From contig NZ_CALACG010000236.1 of NCBI RefSeq assembly GCF_937890585.1, positions 1 through 9,638 of the forward strand: a DNA stretch of 9,638 nucleotides, in the 5' to 3' direction. This document shows, one piece after another, positions 5,597 through 9,638 of this stretch. The position numbers and the translations under genes were made by a program. The DNA comes from an uncultured Campylobacter sp. (lineage in GTDB: Bacteria; Campylobacterota; Campylobacteria; Campylobacterales; Campylobacteraceae). The notes below the pieces were generated by a model. That model saw only the letters and a list, made by a program, of their open reading frames with translations, did no database searches and was not told the DNA's origin. Every line of letters starts with the position of its first letter. Position 1 is the first letter of the stretch.

Positions 5597-8335
5597 CTAC
5601 TTTGGATTATTTATACTTATCACCATATTTTTCTCATCAAGATATAGCCTAGCAGCCTCTTTGATGTCGTCATCTGTGAGCGCTTTGACCGCATCTATAT
5701 ACTCATCAGCCGTGTAAAGTGGCGTGTTAAAAATTTTATTTGAGATGATGAGATTTTGCCAAAACTCAGGCTTTTCGTAATCTTTTTTTATAGAAATTTC
5801 ACTCTGCGCCTTAAAATCCTCCAAATGTTTTGGCAAGAGTGCGCCATCACGCTTAATGCTAGCTATTATCTCCTTTATCTCGGCGATGATCTTGTCCGTG
5901 TTTGCAGGGTCGCAAGTAAAGCCTATCACCGCCTTTGAGTACTCATACGGATAGCGAGCGAGCTTGGCATTTAGACTAAAGCCGTATGTTTGACCTTTGT
6001 CTTCTCTGATCTTTTCTCGAAGCGCCGTTTTTAAGACTGAGCTTAGCGCTCTTAGCTTGATCACCTCTTTGAAGCTGTATTTTGTATCTAAATTTATTAT
6101 ATCCACGCTCACATCGCTTCTTTTTGTGCTTTGATACTCCCTTTTAAAGGTGTGCTGCCCCTTGATACTTCGCACGCCGTCATCTTTAAAATTTTCAGCC
6201 TCGCCAAGCTTAGGCAAGGTGGCGATATACTTTTTAACAAGTGGCAAAAGCCTCTCCTCGTCAGTGTCACCGATGATTACGAAGGTGTATGAGGCTGCGT
6301 TTGTAAATTTATCTTTGATGACCTTTTTTAGCTCATTTAGCTTTAGCGCGTCGATCTGCGCCATCTCGATGGGCGCTACACGCTTATTGTTTTCGTAAAA
6401 AAACTTGCTAAATTCGGTGCTAAATTTATATTCAGGCAAATTTTGCTCTTTAACTAGCTCATCTTTTGTTCTTTGTTTTATCCTCTCAAGCACGTTTGCA
6501 TCGGCTCTTGGGGAGCTAAACTCTAAATTTATAACAGCTAGCAGCGAGCCAAGATCGCCACTGCTTGAAGAGCCGTAAATGCCCTGTGTAAGCGCCTCTA
6601 TGCTCTTTTCATAGCTTACTATCTTGTCGTTTAGCACCTTTGAAAGCTCGTAGTTGTTAAATTTGCCAACACCACTTTCATTTGTGAGCGCAACTGCAAA
6701 GCCGCCAAGCTTAGGATCAGCTAGATCTGAAGTGCCACCCTTGCTAATGGCTGCAAACAAGATGCTATCTTTTTTGGTAGCTAGTGGCTTAAAGATGACT
6801 TGCGAGCCATTTGGCAGCTTATAAGTGTAGATGCCATGCTTTTGGTCAAATTCGCTAGAAAGGATATCTTTTGGCTCTAAATTTTCATTGCCAAGGCTCT
6901 TATTTAGGCTCTGGTTAGCTAAATTTGTATCGTAAGGTTTTGCCTCATCTTTTAGCTTTAAAAAGGCATCTTTGCTAAGCTTAAAGCCATCTTTACTAAA
7001 GACCCTCACGCGCTCATCAGGTATGGCTAAAATTTGCCTAAATCTAGCATTTACCTCTTCAAGCGTGATCTCGTTTAAGAGCTTTAGGCTAAGGTTTTTG
7101 CTATCTTCATCGCTTAGCACAAAGCCGCCATTTTCGATCATGTTTAAAATTTCACCTGCATAAACGCTTGATTTTTTAGTTTTTGAGCGTTTAAATTTAG
7201 CCTCTACGTTTGCCACAAACGCCTTTTTCACATCGCTAAAATCGCCTTTATTAAAGCCAAATTTCTCAATGCCCTTTAAAACGCTTAACATATCTTTAAG
7301 GCTAGCGTTAAAATCATCTCCGATCGCATTTGCCTCAAAACTATAAATTTTTTGCTTTGCTTGAAGTGTTTGCGCCATAAAATCAACGCTTAAATTTGAT
7401 GAATTATTTGCATTTTTTTGCTCATAAAGCATATTTATAAGGCTAGCTATTAGCGCGTCTTTTAAATTTCTCTTCACATCAGCCTCATCCAAGACTGGCT
7501 TAAATTTATCAAAAAAGCTAAGTCTTACAAACTGAGCCGCCGTCTCGTTTGCGTCGTAGTTAAAGACGTTTAGCCCATCTTTAAAAGCGATGCTTTTGTC
7601 TGGATGAGCATAAGAGTTGCTATTTTTTGCTGCGCTAAAGCTTTTTTCTATCAGAGTTTTTATCTCGTTTTTATCAAAGTCGCCAACTGCCACAAAGCTC
7701 ATAAATCTTGGCTGATAAAGCCTCTCGTAAAACTCTTGCATGTGCTTAGCATCCACGCTTTTTATCACGTTCATGTCGCCTATAGGCACTCTTTTTTGAT
7801 AGATGCTACCTGCAAAGATGTCCTTGCTTTGGGCAAGATAGAGCCTATAAGCTGGCGTGTTTCGCTGGCGCTCCTCCTCCATTATGACGCCACGCTCCTT
7901 ATCAAGCTCGCCTGCATCGATCTTTACGCCATCGATCCAGTTTGAAAAGACCTTAAAAACATCCTTTAAATTTTTCTCATTTACATTTATGCTTAGCGTG
8001 TAGCTCGTCTGATCGTAGCTTGTTTGCGCGTTTAGATCAGCGCCAAATTTGACCCCAAGGCTCTCAAGCTGCTTTATTAGCTCATTTTTGCTAAAGTCGC
8101 GGCTGCCATTAAACGCCATGTGCTCCAAAAAGTGCGCAAGCCCCTGCTCGCCCTCTCTCTCATCAGTCGAGCCTGAGTTTACAACTAGGTAAAAGATGGC
8201 CGTTTTTTGTGGAAATTTATTCTCTTTTATATAGTATTTAAGCCCGTTTTCAAGCTCACCACTTAGCATATCTTTGTCATTTTGCAAGGCAAAGAGGCTA
8301 AGCGCTAGGCATAAAAGTAGCAGAATTTTTCTCAT
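5597..8335 (-). CDS. pqqL: Periplasmic M16 zinc protease, PqqL-like
   Basis: The 912-residue product is a full-length two-part M16 (pitrilysin/insulinase) peptidase, close in length and pattern to E. coli PqqL (about 930). Residues 1-17 are a Sec signal (MRKILLLLCLALSLFAL), so it acts in the periplasm. The inverted zinc motif HFLEH lies at 68-72 (His68, catalytic Glu71, His72), and the third ligand is probably Glu154 in ERGVIMEE (147-154). GADLNAQTSYDQT (98-110) matches the substrate-strand block of PqqL. The C-terminal half has the non-catalytic M16 domain, with the Arg/Tyr pair of REDKGQTYG (777-785) that positions substrate. The family degrades peptides inside a closing chamber; E. coli PqqL has been linked to breakdown of imported iron-protein fragments, but despite the name this gene shows no link to PQQ synthesis here. 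AAAGGA (8342-8347) lies 6 bases before the ATG. It is transcribed from its own promoter after the binding-protein gene's hairpin. The symbol is by similarity only. Confidence 0.9.
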   Translation of the reverse strand: MRKILLLLCLALSLFALQNDKDMLSGELENGLKYYIKENKFPQKTAIFYLVVNSGSTDEREGEQGLAHFLEHMAFNGSRDFSKNELIKQLESLGVKFGADLNAQTSYDQTSYTLSINVNEKNLKDVFKVFSNWIDGVKIDAGELDKERGVIMEEERQRNTPAYRLYLAQSKDIFAGSIYQKRVPIGDMNVIKSVDAKHMQEFYERLYQPRFMSFVAVGDFDKNEIKTLIEKSFSAAKNSNSYAHPDKSIAFKDGLNVFNYDANETAAQFVRLSFFDKFKPVLDEADVKRNLKDALIASLINMLYEQKNANNSSNLSVDFMAQTLQAKQKIYSFEANAIGDDFNASLKDMLSVLKGIEKFGFNKGDFSDVKKAFVANVEAKFKRSKTKKSSVYAGEILNMIENGGFVLSDEDSKNLSLKLLNEITLEEVNARFRQILAIPDERVRVFSKDGFKLSKDAFLKLKDEAKPYDTNLANQSLNKSLGNENLEPKDILSSEFDQKHGIYTYKLPNGSQVIFKPLATKKDSILFAAISKGGTSDLADPKLGGFAVALTNESGVGKFNNYELSKVLNDKIVSYEKSIEALTQGIYGSSSSGDLGSLLAVINLEFSSPRADANVLERIKQRTKDELVKEQNLPEYKFSTEFSKFFYENNKRVAPIEMAQIDALKLNELKKVIKDKFTNAASYTFVIIGDTDEERLLPLVKKYIATLPKLGEAENFKDDGVRSIKGQHTFKREYQSTKRSDVSVDIINLDTKYSFKEVIKLRALSSVLKTALREKIREDKGQTYGFSLNAKLARYPYEYSKAVIGFTCDPANTDKIIAEIKEIIASIKRDGALLPKHLEDFKAQSEISIKKDYEKPEFWQNLIISNKIFNTPLYTADEYIDAVKALTDDDIKEAARLYLDEKNMVISINNPK

Positions 8336-8372
8336 AATCCGTCCTTTAAATTTCTATGTAAAAGCGGATTTT

Positions 8373-8378
8373 AGTATA
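8373..8378 (-). promoter_or_regulatory. Probable -10 box for the M16 protease gene
   Basis: On the minus strand TATACT, preceded by AT-rich sequence, lies 38 bases before the protease start and just downstream of the hairpin that closes the binding-protein transcript. It matches TATAAT at five of six positions and leaves a leader of about 30 bases that includes the Shine-Dalgarno sequence. Confidence 0.45.
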
Positions 8379-8400
8379 AATTTTAAAATGCAAGATAAAG

Positions 8401-8425
8401 CTAGCCTGCTAAATTTGCAGGCTAG
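8401..8425 (-). terminator. Terminator-like hairpin after the solute-binding protein gene
   Basis: CTAGCCTGC (8401-8409) and GCAGGCTAG (8417-8425) form a perfect 9 bp, GC-containing stem with a 7-base loop, 10 bases past the stop of the binding-protein gene. On the minus strand it is followed by CTTTATCTTG, an interrupted U-rich tail, so it is a reasonable intrinsic terminator of that gene, perhaps leaky into the protease gene. Confidence 0.65.
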
Positions 8426-8435
8426 TTGGGAGGTG

Positions 8436-9152
8436 TTATTTTAATTCGTATTTTTTAAGCAATGCGTCGTAGCTGCCGTCTTTTTTCATCTCATCTAAAA
8501 TTTGATTTATCTTAGCGATAAGCTCGCTCTCTTTATTTTTATCAAAAGCGACTGAAAAGCCCTCGCTACCATCGACCTCTTTGAAAAATGCCTCTACTTC
8601 AGGGTTTTTCTTGATAAAGCCATAGCCGATCGAGCTATCAAGGATAACCGCGTCAAATTTGCCAACTTTTAGCCCCATGATGAGTGGCACAGTATCTTCT
8701 GAAGGCACTACTTTTGCGCCATTTATCGCATTTGCAGCTAGCTCTTGGATGGTGCCTTGTTGCACGCCTACTTTTTTGCCAGCTAGCTCCTCTTTAGCTT
8801 TTAAAGTGTCGTTGCCTTTTTTCTTTAGGTAGATGTTTTCAGTTAGGTAGTATGGCTTTGTAAAATCAATCGACTTTAGTCTATCAGGAGTCGCACTCAT
8901 CGCACTTATAATGCCATTTATCTTGCCAGCTTTAAGCGCTGGGATGAGACCATCAAAGCTCATATTTATGATCTTGTATGAAAAACCAGCACGCTTTGAA
9001 ATTTCATCTATCAAATCGATGTCAAAGCCTGTTATTTTGTTGTTTTCATCGATGTATTCAAATGGCGGGTAGTTTGCCGCTGTACCAAATTTTAGCTCGT
9101 TTGCACAAAGAGCAACAAAAGCCGTGAGTAAAAGAGCAAAGATCTTTTTCAT
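8436..9152 (-). CDS. Periplasmic amino-acid-binding protein of an ABC transporter (SBP family 3)
   Basis: The 238-residue product has a Sec signal (1-17, probable cut after Ala17 in ALCA-NEL; the Cys16 context VALC is a poor lipobox) and one family 3 solute-binding domain. Aligned by eye with HisJ, the ligand residues are kept: Tyr28, Ser83, Ser86, Arg91 (binds the alpha-carboxylate), Thr134 in QGT and Asp172 (binds the alpha-amino group). The HisJ Asp11 that holds a basic side chain is Ala25 here, so the ligand is probably an amino acid other than Arg, Lys or His, though the exact one cannot be read. The length is normal. No permease or ATPase gene lies next to it, so it must use a transporter encoded elsewhere or serve a receptor. 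AAAGGAT (9157-9163) lies 4 bases before the ATG. A hairpin follows the gene. Confidence 0.93.
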   Translation of the reverse strand: MKKIFALLLTAFVALCANELKFGTAANYPPFEYIDENNKITGFDIDLIDEISKRAGFSYKIINMSFDGLIPALKAGKINGIISAMSATPDRLKSIDFTKPYYLTENIYLKKKGNDTLKAKEELAGKKVGVQQGTIQELAANAINGAKVVPSEDTVPLIMGLKVGKFDAVILDSSIGYGFIKKNPEVEAFFKEVDGSEGFSVAFDKNKESELIAKINQILDEMKKDGSYDALLKKYELK

Positions 9153-9183
9153 GTCTATCCTTTAAGGTGATTTAATGCCCTAA

Positions 9184-9210
9184 TTATCGGCATTTATATA
9201 TTAAAATTTG
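9184..9210 (-). promoter_or_regulatory. FliA (sigma-28)-like promoter of the binding-protein gene
   Basis: Read on the minus strand, CAAATTTT (9203-9210) is followed after exactly 11 bases by GCCGATAA (9184-9191). The second block is identical to the enteric FliA -10 consensus and the first matches TAAAGTTT at six of eight positions. Transcription would start near 9177, giving a leader of about 25 bases with the AAAGGAT site inside it. A sigma-70 reading is possible with GATAAT (9183-9188) or TATAAA (9193-9198) as the -10 box. Confidence 0.4.
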
Positions 9211-9341
9211 TTTAAATTTAACACAATGGCAGAAATTTACATAAGCTCGTAAAGCGTATAGGCAAGTGCACTAAAAGAGGTCAGGCAAATTTTAAAATTT
9301 CATGAGCGAGTATATCTAAAATTTATTAGAGCTTTTGAAAC

Positions 9342-9370
9342 GCATGCGGCACGATAGTGCTATCGCATGC
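9342..9370. repeat. Bulged stem-loop GCATGCG...CGCATGC
   Basis: GCATGCG (9342-9348) pairs with CGCATGC (9364-9370). Directly stacked on it, GCAC (9349-9352) pairs with GTGC (9357-9360) around a GATA loop, leaving TAT as a three-base bulge. The result is an 11 bp, GC-rich, well-formed hairpin in an AT-rich spacer. Neither side has a U-tract, so a terminator is unlikely. Confidence 0.5.
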
Positions 9371-9397
9371 ACCTTGAACGTGCGAGGGGATTGTGGG

Positions 9398-9457
9398 ATC
9401 TAAAGGGAGATAAGGGGACGGCTTCGTAATTCAAGTCCCCTTGTCTCCCTTTTGGAT
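9398..9457. repeat. Long stem-loop with an 18 bp near-perfect stem
   Basis: The arms 9402-9419 and 9435-9452 are complementary over 18 positions with a single G-U pair (T9411 with G9443) around a 15-base loop. ATCT (9398-9401) and GGAT (9454-9457) add four more pairs after a one-base bulge. The arms are polypurine on the left and polypyrimidine on the right. Only a short TTTT follows on the plus strand, and none on the minus, so it could be a strong terminator, a processed RNA or a mobile intergenic palindrome. Confidence 0.6.
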
Positions 9458-9515
9458 AAAGCAAATTTATAAATTTGATTATATTGCTTTGTAAATTTTA
9501 TCTAGCCTAAATTCA

Positions 9516-9545
9516 CATAGCTCTCTAATAGTTTAGAGAGCTATG
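9516..9545. terminator. 13 bp perfect hairpin downstream of the truncated gene
   Basis: CATAGCTCTCTAA (9516-9528) and TTAGAGAGCTATG (9533-9545) are exact reverse complements with a TAGT loop. It stands 40 bases past the stop of the minus-strand gene entering from the right edge, so it is the best candidate for that gene's transcript end. There is no good U-run on the minus strand; on the plus strand CTTTGTATTGT is weakly U-rich. Confidence 0.5.
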
Positions 9546-9585
9546 CTTTGTATTGTGGTCTTTGGTTATCTTTACAATAAGCCTT

Positions 9586-9638
9586 TTAGAATTTCTTCTT
9601 CCTAACATCTTCAACTATAGCTTTAGCCATCTCATCCA
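9586..9638 (-). CDS. 3' end of a gene running off the window
   Basis: On the minus strand an open frame enters from the right edge and reads DEMAKAIVEDVRKKKF before TAA (9586-9588). Sixteen residues are visible. They look like the end of an amphipathic helix with a basic tail, which is compatible with the C terminus of a methyl-accepting chemotaxis protein of Campylobacter type, among many other options; this identification is weak. Support as coding comes from sensible residue composition and the strong hairpin just downstream. Confidence 0.45.
   Translation of the reverse strand, partial: DEMAKAIVEDVRKKKF

Larger units (their letters stand above)
9153..9585. other. 433-base gene-free region with promoter and three stem-loops
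   Basis: I find no credible coding region here on either strand; the longest frames lack starts or ribosome binding sites. The part next to the binding-protein gene (9153-9230) holds its leader and promoter. From 9330 to 9460 the sequence becomes visibly richer in G and C and folds into two strong hairpins, and a third lies at 9516-9545. It may encode an untranslated RNA or hold an intergenic repeat element, but I recognise no known RNA family. Confidence 0.6.

Noticed and set aside
8436..9152. Binding protein as a lipoprotein, because of Cys16
   Set aside because: The residues before the Cys (VAL) do not fit a lipobox, which needs a small residue directly before the Cys. Cleavage by signal peptidase I after Ala17 is more likely.
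9230..9300. Minus-strand reading frame ending LTSFSALAYTLYELM
   Set aside because: It is only about 20 codons long, is closed by a stop upstream and has no start codon or ribosome binding site. It could be a gene remnant, but nothing here supports it.
9348..9360. GGCACG...TGCT resembling a sigma-54 promoter
   Set aside because: The GG and GC are separated by 9 bases instead of the strictly required 10, and the bases are better explained as a hairpin stem. No gene starts suitably downstream on the plus strand.
1..9638. Homopolymer tracts for phase variation, CRISPR arrays, tRNA genes and insertion sequences
   Set aside because: No G or C run of a length typical for Campylobacter phase variation, no regularly spaced repeats, no cloverleaf and no transposase-like frame was seen when reading through both strands.

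Overview
The window looks like a chromosomal stretch of an epsilon-proteobacterium, most likely Campylobacter of the C. concisus / C. showae type. The reasons are a moderately AT-rich base composition, very frequent AAATTT tracts inside and between genes, near-uniform AAAGGA(T) ribosome binding sites, short intergenic gaps, and a gene set typical of Campylobacter: a Tat-exported molybdenum N-/S-oxide reductase, a PqqL-type M16 protease and a periplasmic amino-acid binding protein. The species is inferred, not proven. I see no integrase, transposase, CRISPR array, tRNA or rRNA.

Layout. Positions 1-1253 hold a minus-strand gene for a fold-type III PLP enzyme (D-threonine aldolase / D-serine dehydratase family), followed by a hairpin near the window edge. 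Directly upstream on the same strand, at 1342-3795, is a large periplasmic molybdopterin oxidoreductase of the TorA/DMSO reductase/BisC family. The 88-base gap between them holds two stem-loops, one of which would mask the ribosome binding site of the PLP enzyme. A 161-base divergent region with a repeated TTGCGT motif separates the reductase from a plus-strand group: an ABM/YgiN-like small monooxygenase (3957-4250), a 73-residue helical protein of unknown function (4283-4504) and a 300-residue protein of unknown function (4556-5458). The last carries an internal duplication near its C terminus and has its own promoter resembling sigma-28 (FliA). This group converges on the minus-strand pqqL-like protease gene (5597-8335) across a hairpin-rich gap with duplicated arms. 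Upstream of the protease, on the same strand, is a solute-binding protein gene (8436-9152), separated from it by a clear hairpin. Its upstream region holds an exact GCCGATAA element, again FliA-like. Positions 9153-9585 are gene-free but contain three strong stem-loops, one of about 22 paired bases. The last 53 bases are the 3' end of a minus-strand gene running off the window.

How the genes fit together. Three products are exported: the oxide reductase (Tat), the protease (Sec) and the binding protein (Sec). The window is therefore rich in periplasmic functions: anaerobic respiration or repair, peptide breakdown and amino-acid capture. There is no single obvious pathway and no clear new multi-gene system. 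The points most worth following are the two FliA-like promoters, the internal repeat in the 300-residue protein, the self-masking leader of the PLP enzyme gene, and the structured 9342-9545 region.
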